DNA from: Molossus alvarezi
Lineage: Eukaryota; Chordata; Mammalia; Chiroptera; Molossidae
Assembly (NCBI GenBank): GCA_037176705.1
Contig: CM073895.1
Span: forward strand, 4,507,051-4,571,050
Reading direction: 5' to 3'
Length of the DNA: 64,000 nt
Shown: positions 1 through 11,761 of the stretch, piece after piece
How the letters are laid out: each line of letters begins with the position of its first letter
Numbering within the stretch: position 1 is the stretch's first letter
The notes under the pieces: model-generated
What the model saw: the letters and a program-made list of their open reading frames with translations, nothing else
Told to the model about the DNA's origin: nothing
Databases searched by the model: none
Position numbers and translations under genes: made by a program

Positions 1-379
1 AACTCACGAGGTTGAGCAACTCCCTTTTTCCTCATCTGAATTCTAGGGAGGAGACTGTCTCCGGAAGCAAGGTGACAATGCCCCTCTCTACTCTGACTTC
101 CCACCTCCCCCTACAGAGCAGGCTGTCACCGTGAGGACACCAGTGTCTGAACCTGATGGACAGGGCAGGACAGACTAGGCCAGGCTTCTCCAGGTGGGTG
201 TGGCAGGGCCCCGGGGAACCTTCTAGGGCATCCACAGGTCAAACTATGTTCCTAGTAAATCTAAGCTGCTTTTGGTCCTTTCTTCGTTTTCCCATGAGGC
301 CACATGATGCACGATGACATCACTGTTCTGATGGCTAATAGAATGCGTACTGTGTATTCTAGAAATTTCTTTCTTTTTT

Positions 380-584
380 GTGACTGAAGGATATTTTTTC
401 CATTGATTTTTAGATAGAGTGGAAGGAAGGGAGGGAGGGAGGGAGAGGGGGAGGAAGAGGGAGAGAGAAAGAAACATCAATCAGTTGCCTCCCGCACAAC
501 CCAGACCCAGGCGGAGGTTCAAACCTGAAACCCTTTGGGTCTGAGGGCCGATACTCTAACCCCTGAGCCAAATGGGCTAGGGCT
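380..584 (-). mobile_element. Form A SINE, diverged
   Basis: The left end has the reverse 3' tail (gaaggatattttttccattgat). The right end has the reverse head (gagccaaatgggctagggct). A GGGA-rich tract lies at about 424-447. High divergence suggests an old copy. Confidence 0.8.
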
Positions 585-3023
585 AGAGATTTCTAAAGTG
601 GTTATTTTAGGGTATAAATATGAGAGTCTTGAGAGATTAACTCAACTGGCTCTCAGTTACTTTACTGGGTATTTACCATCTCATTATATCTGCTAATATC
701 GTATATAATTTATCTGTATATATTCATTATTTTTCAACACAGCTGTTTTGAAATCCTTAAGTCTTCCTTGTGCTTATTATGATGACATACAAGGAGTACA
801 CTTTATGTCTTGTTTTACAACATTTCATCAATTATCCAGTGTAGTTCCTAGTTAAGTATTGTTAGCCATAACCCACATAAACAAAGTTCTTTGGGGTCCA
901 CAATAATTTAAGACTGAACGGGGTCTTGACAGCAAAAAGTTTGAGAATTGCTGGGTTACAAGATACCATGGTACAAGCAATCCCCCAATTCCAAAGGCCT
1001 GCATCTCCCTCACTTCAGGTCCATCTTGGGTCAGCTAGTGACCTGCCTGCAATGTCCTCAGGTCCCAGGTGACAGCAGCTGCCCAGGGGAAGAACCGCCC
1101 CCAGGCAGAGGGAAGAGCCCGGGAGCGCAGCCTCACACTGGCGTCGAGATGCCTCCGCCGGAACGCAACACACACCACTGCTCGCACCGCGGCCAGAACT
1201 GGTCCCAGGCTCACGCGACCACCAGGCGACCAGGAAGCTCGGCCCGACCGTGTGCAAGAACCATTGTGCCTGGTGAACAGCAGTGACCGCTACCACAATA
1301 ACGCTGTTGCGTCCAGCACCGTGAAGGCCTGACAGAGCCCGTGAGCAACAGCTGAGTGATACCTCATGCTGACATTCACTTAGGAATAGTAAAGCCACCA
1401 GGATTTTTGTTGCTGACGCCTATAATCCCAGGCTCAAACTTCCAAGCAGTATCTAGAGGACAGCATTTCAGCAGCTAAGTCTGCACAAACTACATTCGAT
1501 TGGATTTTGGGACGTTCGCCTAATTACCACAATTGAAGATTTATTACTGTCCATATGTTCCATGACGATCTGATTGAAATAAACGGCACCAGCTAATAAA
1601 AACCTATAATTTTTTTATGATACTTGGTACTGATACAATTTAAAGGAAAAAAACAAAAACAAAACAGATTTCAGAGCTAATTATCACCAAGAGCGGGAGC
1701 GCCTGGTGCTGAGTAAGAGCTGTTTGGTGGACAGGAAGATGCTCGAGATTCCTGAGAAGATGCTGATTACACTAAGAGACGAGGCCACCCACTCATCGGG
1801 CACTAAAATGCAACCACTGAGCTGGACTGGGACAAATTCCCTCCTTCACTTTGTCAAGGTTCCTACCACAGGCCTGAAACCTTGCACAACAAAACCCACG
1901 CAGACGCAGCCCTGCCGTCTTCCAACGCCTCACCCTTTTCGCTGACATGCGGAACATCTTCCAAGGCTCTGCAAATAGGCTTCCCTCCGTGGGCTGCAGC
2001 AGACCCCTGCAGTGGAGGTGACGCGCCCTCTACTCAGGCATGGCACATGGAACCCACTGCTCCCTCTGCCTGATGCATCTCTGTAAGGAGCTTCTCGAGG
2101 AGAACAGGTTCATGTAAGGCTCACCCAGTCTACAGTAACAATTCAGCTCTATTAAACCGACAAAAGCAAAAACTGTATAAAAATAAATCGGATGCATCGG
2201 AAACATTTACTCCTACAAATGCCATTACTGGTGCTAGAATATAAGATGGTAAGCAAGCGACCTTTCCCGCTGCAGCAAAGAAGCGCCAGGGAAGACGGGC
2301 AGGCTGCCTGACGGAGGACAGGCCGCCTTCCGTTTCCGGCGCAGATTCGGTCTCGGACTGGGGCTCCACGGGCCTCAGCTTACCTGGGCTCCCGGGAAAG
2401 GCATGTGTTTGAATTTACTCAAACAATTTTTAAAAGTGAAAATTTAGTTTTTCCAAACTGATAGATAATTGATTAACTCCTTCCAATGAGCTCCTCTAGA
2501 ATTACTTCTTGCCAGAATTGCAATGTGATCCTCAAGAGCACAACATATTCTACAAAGTAAAACGCAACTGGACAAGGTGAGTGTGGCGTTACATTCGCCC
2601 TCAAGGAGATTACAAACTAGGTGTGTTTCCTCTAAATAAACACACACACACACACACGGATATAATAAACAATATAAAAGAGAAATGCTAAAGGTGCAGA
2701 AGTAAGTTCAGGGCAGTCAGAATGCAAAGAAAACTTCCCGGAGGCGGTGGGATCTAAACGGGAATGCAGAAGGTGGTATACAGCACAGGCTGGGTATTTC
2801 AGGGGAGGAATGTAAGTAGACGGGAAATAGGCAAGAAATGAATGCACCTGCTCATCCATCTGGTAAACATCAGTAAGCACCATGCTGTGCTGGGTGTGAC
2901 AGTGAACCCGACAGCACTGTCCGGCCACATGGAGCACATGTGGAAGAGACGGAACATCACTGCAAAGAGGCAGACAGTATATAAAACATCTAAGGTAAAG
3001 AGAGCTTTAAAAAAGGAGCCAAG
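585..3023. other. Intron DNA with no recognised gene
   Basis: AT-rich at 600-940, then GC-moderate at 1050-1340 and 2230-2400. Open frames here lack any recognisable family or splice context. About 930-955 (aaagtttgagaattgctggg) resembles the end of a hAT-type element. A short CA run sits at 2640-2657. Confidence 0.5.
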
Positions 3024-3243
3024 CCCTGGCCGGTTGCTCAGTGGTTAGAGCATCAGCCTGCGAACCAAAGAGTCGTAGGTTTGATTTCGTCCCCAGCCCT
3101 GGTCACGGTCGTGTGGGAGGCAACCGATCGATGTGTCTCTCTCACATTGATGTTTCTCTCCTTCTCTACTCCCTCCTCCCCCCTCTTCCACTCTAGCTAA
3201 AGATAAATGGAAAAAAATCCTTGGTTGAGGATTAAAAAAAAAA
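3024..3243 (+). mobile_element. Form A SINE
   Basis: Head ccctggccggttgctcagtgg with tail ggttgaggatt plus A's. TSD ggagccaag at 3015-3023 and 3245-3253. Confidence 0.9.
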
Positions 3244-3699
3244 GGGAGCCAAGAGTTTGACCCTTACCCAATAAATTACAGGGAGGCACAAAAGGTTTCT
3301 GGGTAGGAAAATAATATGATCAGGACGGTTTGTTAATATTGATTTGGTACTGCTTTACCAAAACCGACAAAAGTAAAAAGCAGAGACGGGAAGAAAACTG
3401 CAGCAGAAATGCAGGGTGGAAGGCATGCAGGCCGGACGGCACCCTAGAAGTCACAAAGGAAAAGAAGGGATGAATGGGCTGGAGCTAGAGGATTCTCCAC
3501 TGGGTGACCGGTGGGACCATCGAAAGGGGCTCAATACGACACAGAGAAGAGAGAGCAAAGGGAACTCCAGCTTCTGGCTTGGGCGCACGGGCTCAGGAGA
3601 GACTGGGAGGCTGCCAGGCTTTGGAGAAGGCGGATGTGAACACCTAAACACAAAGCCCAGAGGCAGACAGAGATGCTGGACTAAAGCAAGACATTTTAT

Positions 3700-3804
3700 T
3701 TTATTTATTATTTTTTTGGTGGTATGTGTCCCTAGCAGGAACCGAACCCGGGACTCTCTGGTCCACAGGCCAGTGCTCAACCGCTGAGCCAAACTGGCCA
3801 GGGC
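3700..3804 (-). mobile_element. Head-only SINE (tRNA-like head plus A-rich tail)
   Basis: Reverse strand: form A head from CCCTGGCC to GGTTCCTGCTAGGGACACATAC, followed at once by an A-rich tail. The central body and the TCCTC tail are absent. Flanked by gcaagacattttatttt (about 3686-3702 and 3803-3819). Confidence 0.8.
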
Positions 3805-3822
3805 AAGACATTTTATTTTTAT

Positions 3823-4013
3823 AAATATATTTTTATGAATTTTTAGAGAGAGGAAGAAAGGGAGGGATTGACACATTGATCAGCTGCCTTCTGCACGCCC
3901 CCTACTGGGGATCGAGCCTACAACCCAGGCATGTGCCCTGAACCAAAATCAAATCAGGACCACTCAGTCCATGGGACGATGCTCAATCCTCTGAGCCTCA
4001 GCGGCTGGGCCAA
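3823..4013 (-). mobile_element. Form B SINE
   Basis: Reverse B body (ctgcacgccccctactggggatcgagcc) and head (gagcctcagcggctgggc). Outer direct repeat aaagcaagaca at 3683-3693 and 4012-4022 also encloses the head-only element to the left. Confidence 0.85.
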
Positions 4014-4189
4014 AGCAAGACAAAGGAAGCCATGCTAGGGGGGCCTGAACCTGGAGAAATTCTGAGGACAGAGGAGCACCTGGCAAGGTGACAAAGGAGG
4101 AGAAAGTACCACTGGAGCTGAACAGGATTTTAAGGTTGTCAGTGGCGTCACAAATGCATCCGTACAGACTGACAGCTAGCAAAATACCC

Positions 4190-4370
4190 TCACTGATAGT
4201 TCCTCATTCGACACCTAGTAATCACAAAGCATCTTAAGATTGGAATTAGAACCCCCTTTTTACAGATAAAAATAGTGAGGACCAAAAAAATTAAATGGCT
4301 TGTCTAAGATGGAGGAGTTTACCTGACTATGAACCCATGACCCAAAAGCTGGCTGGAAATGAGTAACGTG
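4190..4370 (-). repeat. Probable MIR fragment
   Basis: Reverse MIR-like text: acagataaaaatagtgagg ... ttaaatggcttgtctaagatgg ... gaacccatgacc, matching the order 'bases of the deep MIR core, then gene-wide conserved tail'. Weak and diverged. Confidence 0.4.
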
Positions 4371-4589
4371 TAGCCTGTTCAACTCAAACTGACCTTTGGT
4401 TCATAAAACAGACAGCTATAGAATGAAAGGCAACCTAGAGAGAGGGGCCAAATGTTTACAAAACATCTATCAGACAAAAGACTCATCCAAATTATATAAA
4501 AGAACTCCAACAAATCAATAAGAACATTCCTTATTAACTTTTATGCTCATGATACTAATAAATGTACTGGCATTTACTTTCCATACTAA

Positions 4590-4775
4590 TGTGTCCATTA
4601 CGATGTTAAGCACTTATTTGCATTCTTGCTTAATTCTCCCAACAGCCCTATGGCAGTAGAATTATTGTCTGGATTTTGTAGATAAACAGGCTCAGGGAGG
4701 TGAAGTAACGTGCCCCAGATTAGGCTGCCAGAGTCACACTCCCGGAAACTTCAAGGGCTCTGCATGTAAGCAGCT
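4590..4775 (-). repeat. MIR SINE fragment
   Basis: Reverse MIR core: cttaattctcccaacagccctatgg, gtagataaacaggctcaggg, tgaagtaacgtgccccagatt, gccagagtcacac. Confidence 0.7.
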
Positions 4776-5163
4776 CACACCTCCCCAAGCCCCACCACCA
4801 CCTTTAGCCTTTCCAAAGCATCAGCGACAATGCTCACAGGTGCCCAGAGCAGGCGCTGCGCTGCGCGGTTCCATCAGCCCCATGTCATTGCTGAGTACAG
4901 GGGCTGGGTGGACACACTGCATTTCACAGTATTTTGGACATTTCTGACTTTTCATTTTGGAGAGGTGGGCTTAAGAGATACACAATCACACCATGAATGA
5001 GTCAGAAAGCAAAACAGGAGGCTGATCAAACAATTCCAAGTTTCTACAACTAGGAATAACCTTTGAACCTTAAGTAAGTTCTACTTAGAAGGAAAAATAT
5101 CACAAAATTTAAAGAATGCATTAATTCCCCAAAGACAATATAAGTTCAGAAAAGTATTAGGCT

Positions 5164-5392
5164 GGCTGGCTGGTGTGGCTCAGTTGGCCGAGCGTCATTC
5201 TGTGCACTGAAAGGTCACAGGTTTGATTCCCGGTCAGGGCACAGACCTAGTTGCAGGTTTGATCCTCAGGCCAGGTCAAGGCAAGTTCAGGAGGCAACTG
5301 ATCCGTGCGTCTCTCTCACATGGACGTATCTCTCTCTCTCCCTTCCCTTCTCACTAAAAATCAACAAACATGTCCTCAAGTGAGGATTAAAA
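5164..5392 (+). mobile_element. Ves-type SINE, A/B intermediate
   Basis: Head ggctggtgtggctcagttgg, B box ggtttgattcccgg, tail cctcaagtgaggatt. TSD aaagtattaggc at about 5151 and 5394. Confidence 0.85.
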
Positions 5393-5396
5393 AAAA

Positions 5397-6121
5397 GTAT
5401 TAGGCAACAGGTAACACAGAACTCTAAATACTAAAAAAGTGTGTGACCTTTAAGGTTTATGGGGCAGAGGGCGACTCCTGTCCTCCAGTGTCCAACTGCT
5501 GACCACAGCGTGGGAGCCTGGGTGGGCCAAAGCCGCAGAAATTCTGATTCCTGATCAGAGGTCACTCCAAGGGCTTAGGAAACACTCTCCTACCATTGTA
5601 CAATTGTTTTCATTTCTCCTCCTGGTCACATCCATGTTAATCTGGTGCCCTTGAGACAGAGCACTTAAAAAAAAAAGAAGGGCCAACATCTTAGAGAAAT
5701 GAGCTCAAGTTCCTTTCTGGGTCAAAATTAATGGTTCGGATCCTATCTCCACATCCAGGGCTTGGCTTATTTTTCCCTAAAAGCCTGACCTTATACTCTG
5801 TCTCGTCCGTGTCCATCTGCTACATCCTGCCCACTCGTGCAGAAGCCTGGCGGTTGGTGTCTGCTGGCATTTCAATACCGAGGAGCGTTCTGGCTCCCGC
5901 ACACCAGGGAGGGAACGGCGTGCACTCCTCGCACGCGGGCCAAGGTGCAAACAGGATCCGGCCGCCAGGCTCTCGTCTCAGAGGTACCACTTCAGGGGAG
6001 TGGGGTCTGTGTGGCGCCTGCACCACCACAGTGGTGACAGCTGTGATATTCCCAGTAGTCTTTTATTTCTTTTTGTGTGGCCCCTTTTAAACATTTAGCG
6101 TATCTTATTCACTTATTTATT
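5397..6121. other. No recognised gene
   Basis: Mixed unique sequence. Open frames on both strands at 5731-6090 show no family match and no conserved splice context. Confidence 0.5.
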
Positions 6122-6357
6122 TTTTAATCCTCACCCGAGGATATTTTTTCATTGATTTTTAGGCAGAGTGGAAGGGAAGTGGGGGGGAGACAGGAAGATC
6201 TACATGAGAGAGAGACATCGACTGGCTGCCTCCCACGGGGCCCCAACCAGGGCCAAGGATTAACCTGCAAGGTACATGCCCTTGACCAGGAATTAAACCT
6301 GAGACCCCTAGGTCCACGGACTGACGCTCTAATTGCTGGGCAAAACCGGCCAGGGCC
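6122..6357 (-). mobile_element. Form A SINE
   Basis: Starts with reverse tail tttttaatcctcacccgagg and ends with reverse head caaaaccggccagggc. Confidence 0.9.
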
Positions 6358-6602
6358 ATTCATGCTATTTGATTTATTCATCTTTTACTTGTCTTAAATC
6401 CTTTCTTGAACAAGGCAGGGCATAAATAAAATACATGAGTAAAATTAAAATGAAACTTTAATAAAAAAACAAACACTAAAATTTCATAGCCATGCAAAAC
6501 GTGCTGCTTCTATGCCCCACATTTTCCTCCCCGTTGTTTTATTACTGAACTCATGGCCGATATAAAAGCTTTCCATTGAATTCTCTTTAAGAAAGCAAAA
6601 GA

Positions 6603-6840
6603 GCCCTGGCCAGTTTTGCTCAGCGGTTAGTCGGCCTGCAGTCCAGAGAGACCAGGGTTCGGTTCCCACTAAGGGCACCTTGGTTACAGTTTGTCCCCGG
6701 CCCTGGTTGGGTCGTGCGGGTGGCAACCACTAGATGTGTCCCTTTCACGTCGGTGTTTCTTTCTCTCTCTCTTCCTCTCTCTCCCTCCCACTCTAAGCAA
6801 GAAATGAAAAAATGTCCTCGAGTGAGATTTAAAAAAAAAA
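6603..6840 (+). mobile_element. Form A SINE, first of a tandem pair
   Basis: Head ccctggccagttttgctcagcgg, B box gggttcggttccc, tail cctcgagtgagattt plus A's. Shares one flanking duplication with the next copy. Confidence 0.9.
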
Positions 6841-6856
6841 GAAAGCAAGCAAAAGA

Positions 6857-7104
6857 GCCCTGGCCGGTTTGGCTCAGCGGTTAGAGCGTCGGCTCACGTA
6901 CTGGAGAGACCAGGTTCGGTTCCCATTAGGGGCTTGTACCTCGGTTGCAGTTTGTCCCTGGACCCCCAGTTGGGGTCGTGTGGGTGGCAGTCAGTCGGTG
7001 TGTCTCTCTCACATCGATGTTTCTCTCTCTTTCTTCTCCCCTCTCTCCCTCCCGCTCTATCTGAAGATAAATGCAAAAATGTCCTCTGGTGAGGATAAAA
7101 AAAA
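6857..7104 (+). mobile_element. Form A SINE, second of a tandem pair
   Basis: Head ccctggccggtttggctcagcgg, tail cctctggtgaggat plus A's. The flank aagaaagcaaaaga occurs at 6589-6602 and 7105-7118, enclosing both copies; a partial copy sits between them. Confidence 0.9.
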
Positions 7105-7119
7105 AAGAAAGCAAAAGAA

Positions 7120-7720
7120 AAAAAGGTATTTTGGTAGATAATGCAGAACCAGAGCATTAAACTTTCAAGAAGCAATTGTTTTTAGTGCCCAAAGCAGAAA
7201 GATCATAACTAGCTTATGGTTCATTAAAGAAAACACATTTTAAAATGTAACCTCACCATGTTCCCCGATCACATTATGAGATGTCAGTAGAACTAGCTGG
7301 GCACCCCAATAGTTCCCTCCTACCCAGAGGCAAGACCACCAGATGCCTATTTGGACTGGGCCTAGGCACCCTCCCGCCCAGCAGGGCATAGTCTCGTTGT
7401 CATCAACTTGCAGAACCTTTGTTTTGATTAAGTCCTCCCCTCCCTGCTGCTGGGTCAGAGCTGATAGCGCACAACTGTATCTTTGGGTTGCACTCTGCCT
7501 TTCTGGACTATCCCTGTACCCTACTCCCATACTTAGCCCCAGCTTCTGGGACTCTCCCCACTGCCCTCCGAGTCAAACTCATGACCTTGCAGGAAGCAGA
7601 GTTCAGAGAGGTAACTGTCTTTTGAAGAGAAAAAACTTGGTACTCTGAACAGAAAGAGCAAAGCAAGCTTTGGGAAGTCATAACATAATGCTAACCCTAA
7701 GTTCTGGCGCTATTTGTTTT
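7120..7720. other. No recognised gene
   Basis: Unclassified intron sequence. Open frames at 7240-7648 on opposing strands are not supported by any recognisable domain. Confidence 0.45.
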
Positions 7721-7933
7721 TTAAAAATATGTTTTTATTGATTTTAGAAAGAGGGAAGGGGGGGAGAGAGAGAAGACATCGATGAGAGAGAAACATCAAC
7801 TGACCGCCTCCTGCAGGCTCCTCCACAAGGAATGGAGCCCAAAATCTGGGCATGTGGCCTGGCTGGGGAATCGAACTGGTGACCTCTTGGTTCACAGGAC
7901 AACACTCAAGCCACTGAGCCACACCAGCTGGGC
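7721..7933 (-). mobile_element. Form B SINE
   Basis: Reverse tail aaaatatgtttttattgatttta, body ctcctgcaggctcctccac, head gagccacaccagctgggc. Confidence 0.88.
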
Positions 7934-8021
7934 TGGCACTATGTTTTCTATTAGCACAAAAGATGAATAGCAAATTTAGCCAGGATGAAGCATATCACCA
8001 CTTTCTATGTACATATATGTC

Positions 8022-8275
8022 TTTTTTTTTTTTTATCCTCACCCGAGGACATTTTTCCTTTTTTGTTCAGGTAGAGTGGGAGGGAGAGAGAGGAACAGAG
8101 AGAGAGAGAGAGAAACACCGATGTGAAAGGGACACATCGAGTGGCTGCCACCCGCACGACCAACCAGGGCTGGGGTCAAACTGCAACCGAGGTATGCGCC
8201 CTTAGTGGGAACCGAACCCGGGTCTCTCTGGACCGCAGGTCGACGCTCTAACCGCTGAGCCAAACTGGCCAGGGC
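8022..8275 (-). mobile_element. Form A SINE
   Basis: Flanked by TSD tgtacatatatgtcttttt (from 8009 and 8275). Reverse tail tatcctcacccgaggac and head gagccaaactggccagggc are intact. Confidence 0.95.
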
Positions 8276-8289
8276 TGTACATATATGTC

Positions 8290-9416
8290 TTTTTAAAATC
8301 AGTAAAACCTCATGCTTATCAAAATTTAAAAAATAATACACGTTATCTGAATACCTTCCGCCAGGCCTTTTGTACAAGCCCTTACTCCACTGCAATACTC
8401 CTATATACAACTCCTGGCCACAGAAAGTGCTGGTCTATTATTACGTGTTAGCTGACCTCTCAATGTCAAAGAACAAGTAAAAAGGTTCAACTACTAGCCT
8501 AGAGGAGCAAAACCCCCAGAAAGGCACCGGCAGGATTCACACTGGGCTCCAGCAGCAGAGCTCGGGTTGCTGCCTTGTACTCACAATGGCTCTATGAAGG
8601 ACTGGTGCACACCCTTAAATGGAGACTTTGCAATGACTTGTTCAAGGTCACCCAAATGACAGTGTGAGCTGAAACTCCTGCTAATGACTCTGCTCCTCAG
8701 CCTCTTTACTTACATGACACCTTAGGAATGTGATCACCTGTGTAAGCTAGGTTTTTGGAAAACCAGGGCTTAACACTACTCGCCCAGTGCACAGTTTAAC
8801 CAGGGTTATCATTATAAATGTGAAACTCCGAACGTCATGTTGTAGATGGGAAACTCAGAGAAGGAATGACCTTCTCCGACCCATCTTTATATCGCTCACA
8901 AAGACCCATCATGAGGTTAGATAAACAAGGAATGAATAAACACAGAGCACCTCGCCGCGTTAGAGAAACCTGAGTGTGCACAGGACTTAGCTGACCCTTT
9001 GTACTCAGTTTCTGCGGATGGCCAACCCATGGTGGCCGGGTGACTTCGTGAGAAGTGGCCCTCTCCTCCCATCTGCAATCCAAGCTCAATGTTTAGCCCT
9101 ACATTTTGGTGTGGACTGAAGTTAGAGAAACCCAGACAACCCCAAAATTGTGGGAAGAACAATGTACTCTATGCTAGGGAAGGAATAAAAATGCAGGGAC
9201 TTCGGGGAAACGTTTTATTGGTAGGTGAGGATTCTAGCTTCATGGCTGTTATGGAAGGATGAAGATCCCAGGATACCGACCTCCATATGAGTATCGCAAG
9301 GAAAAACCAAAAACTTTTTACTTGTTATTTTTTACTTAACTGTGTTTTTGTGTTTGTTTAAAACTTGAAAAAAAAATTGGTTCCTTTAAAGCTAAATCGA
9401 CTGGGATCACAAATCT
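8290..9416. other. Intron DNA, few repeats
   Basis: About 8600-8710 has weak reverse MIR-like text (caatgacttgttcaaggtcacccaaatgacagtg). The rest is unclassified. Confidence 0.4.
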
Positions 9417-9681
9417 TTTTTTTTATCCTCACCCAAGGACATTTTTCCATTTCTTGTTCAGATACAGTGGGAGGGAGAGAGAGGAAGAGAGAGAGAGAGA
9501 AACATCAATGTGAAAGGGACACATCAAGTGGTCGCCAACCAGGACAGGGGGACAAACTGCACGACCCAACCAGGACAGGGGGACAAACTGCAACCGAGGC
9601 ATGCGCCCTTAGTGGGAACCGAACCCGGGTCTCTCTGGACCGCAGGTCAACGCTCTGACCACTGAGCCAAACTGGCCAGGG
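9417..9681 (-). mobile_element. Form A SINE with internal duplication
   Basis: A segment containing ggacagggggacaaactg is repeated at about 9543-9560 and 9572-9589, lengthening the body. TSD gggatcacaaatctt / gggatcacagatctt flanks the copy. Confidence 0.93.
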
Positions 9682-10074
9682 CGGGATCACAGATCTTAAA
9701 ACTGGATATAAACACTGCCGAATAACATGTAAAAATGAAAGGTAATTCAACATTGATAGGTAGGAACTGTCAATTATTTAGAAATAAATTAGGTTTAAAA
9801 TGTCTAAAAAATATATAAAGATCAAGAAAATTTTACTCTGATTTACTGTTCAGGAATCCTTTCTCCAAATAAATTTTGGAAAACTGTCTTAGAAATCTCA
9901 GGCCAGTTATATTTTAGGCACCTGGCTTATTATACTAAGCCAGAGACGCTGACCTGGTTTTGGTGTTCCCAGGTAATGATAAATTACTCCTTTCCCTCAA
10001 TGTGTGGTAGACAATGGCCCTACTCTATAAACAAGAAAATCCAGAACACTAGAGAATAAAAAGCCTCTAAGTCT

Positions 10075-10252
10075 TGTGCTGGTCGGTGTGGCTCAATTCG
10101 TTGAGCATTATCCGGTGTAACGAAAGGTCGCCAGTCCAATTCTCGTTCAGGGCACGTGACCAGGTCTTGGGTTCCTGTGTGTGGTTGGCAACAGATCAAT
10201 GTTCCTCTCTCACATTGATGTTTCTCTCCCTCTCTCTATTTAAAAAAAAAAT
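10075..10252 (+). mobile_element. Form B-like SINE, shortened
   Basis: Head gtgctggtcggtgtggctcaattcgttgag; the normal B body is reduced and the element ends in ttctctccctctctctattt plus A's. Confidence 0.75.
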
Positions 10253-10412
10253 CATATTTTGGCCTTGTTTATTGCAGAATTTGGTGGACCTGTCTAGCTG
10301 ACTGCTTCGCTTTCTGGAATACAATTTAAGGGGATACTAAAGTTGAAAACCTGGAATTGGAGATTTTAATTAAAAAAATTTTTTTTATTCATGGATTTTA
10401 TGTATGTATTTA

Positions 10413-10621
10413 TTTTTAAAATACGTTTTAATTGATTTTCAGAGAGATAGGGAGGAGAGACACAAACGTCAATGAGAGAGAACATCAATTGGCCGCTTCC
10501 TGCACGCCCCCCACTGGGGATCTGGCCCACAGCCTGGGCCTGTGCCCTGATTGGGAATTGAACTGGTGACCTCTTGTTGCAACGGTCAATGCTCAACCAA
10601 CTGAGCAATACTGACCAGGGC
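10413..10621 (-). mobile_element. Form B SINE
   Basis: Reverse tail aaatacgttttaattgatttt, body ctgcacgccccccactggggatc, head gagcaatactgaccagggc. Confidence 0.85.
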
Positions 10622-10717
10622 ATTGGTTGCCTCTTGTATGTACCTTGACGGGGGATTGAATCTGCAATCTTGGTGTAGCGGGACAATGGTCCAAACAACT
10701 AAGCTACCTGGCCAGGG
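10622..10717 (-). mobile_element. SINE head fragment
   Basis: Reverse head-like text (gggggattgaatctgc ... aactaagctacctggccagggc) directly abuts the previous element, so it may be an older copy into which that one inserted. Confidence 0.6.
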
Positions 10718-10802
10718 CTGAAGGGAGATTCTTAAGCTGATTTTTGACATTTCTAATTACTCCAATTGTTGTAACTATGTATCTGATTCTAATTTTGACA
10801 TT

Positions 10803-10837
<35 letters not shown>

Positions 10838-10838
10838 C
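10803..10838. repeat. (TTTA)n microsatellite
   Basis: About nine TTTA units, forming the degenerate A-rich tail (reverse strand) of the following SINE. Confidence 0.9.
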
Positions 10839-11013
10839 TGATTTTAGGCAGAGAGATAGAAAAATAGATGAGAGAGACCACTGATTGGTGCCTCCTGCAT
10901 GCTACCTACTGGGGATCGGGCCCACAACCTGGGCATGTGCCCTGACTGGGAATCAAACCGGCCACCTCTTGGTGCATGGGTCAATGCTCAACCACTGAGC
11001 CACACCGGCCGGG
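10803..11013 (-). mobile_element. Form B SINE
   Basis: Flanked by TSD tctaattttgacatt at 10788-10802 and 11014-11028. Reverse head gagccacaccggccggg. Confidence 0.95.
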
Positions 11014-11047
11014 TCTAATTTTGACATTCTAAAATAGAACTCCCTGG

Positions 11048-11272
11048 CCCTGGCCGGTTTGGCTCAGCGGTTAGAGTGTCGGCCTGCGGTCTGGAGAGAC
11101 CCGGGTTCGGTTCCCGCTAAGGGCATGTACCTCGGTTGCAGTTTGTCCCCGGCCCTGGTTGGTCGTGCGGGTGGCAGCCACTCGATGTGTCCCTTTCACA
11201 TCGATGTTTCTCTCTCTCTCTCTCCCTCCTGCTCTATCTGAACAAAGAATGAAAAAGTGTCCTCAGGTGAGG

Positions 11273-11318
<46 letters not shown>
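11048..11318 (+). mobile_element. Form A SINE, young-looking, very long poly(A)
   Basis: Flanked by a perfect 17-bp TSD aaaatagaactccctgg at 11031-11047 and 11319-11335. B box reads gggttcggttcccgctaaggg. Ends in about 45 nearly uninterrupted A's, suggesting recent insertion. Confidence 0.96.
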
Positions 11319-11319
<1 letters not shown>

Positions 11320-11527
11320 AAATAGAACTCCCTGGTTTCTGTCAGGTGACTTGCATCTGAGACTCCTGGGGAGACGTCTGCACCCCGGACAGAGAACGGC
11401 GGTACTCTGAAGCACTGAGGGGCTAAGCAGGACTCCCACAGTTACACTTAGAGGCACAGGCTGTAGAACAGGCAGCAAACAAACAGGTGTTATTATCTCG
11501 ACCACACACAGAAGATTACTTCTACTT

Positions 11528-11761
11528 TTTTTTAAATCCTTACCCGAGGATATTTTTCTATTTATCTTCAGGTAGAGTGGGAGAGAAGGAGAGAGAGAAA
11601 CATCCATGTGAGAGGGATACATCGAATGGTTGCCTCCCGCACAACCTGGACCAGGGCTGGGGATGAACTGCAACTGAGGTATGTGCCCTTGACTGGAATT
11701 GAACCAGAAACTCATTCGTCCACGGGCCAACACTCTACCCACTGAGCCAAACCAGTCAGGG
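11528..11761 (-). mobile_element. Form A SINE
   Basis: TSD acttctactttttt (about 11517 and 11762). Reverse tail aaatccttacccgaggat, head gagccaaaccagtcaggg. Confidence 0.9.
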
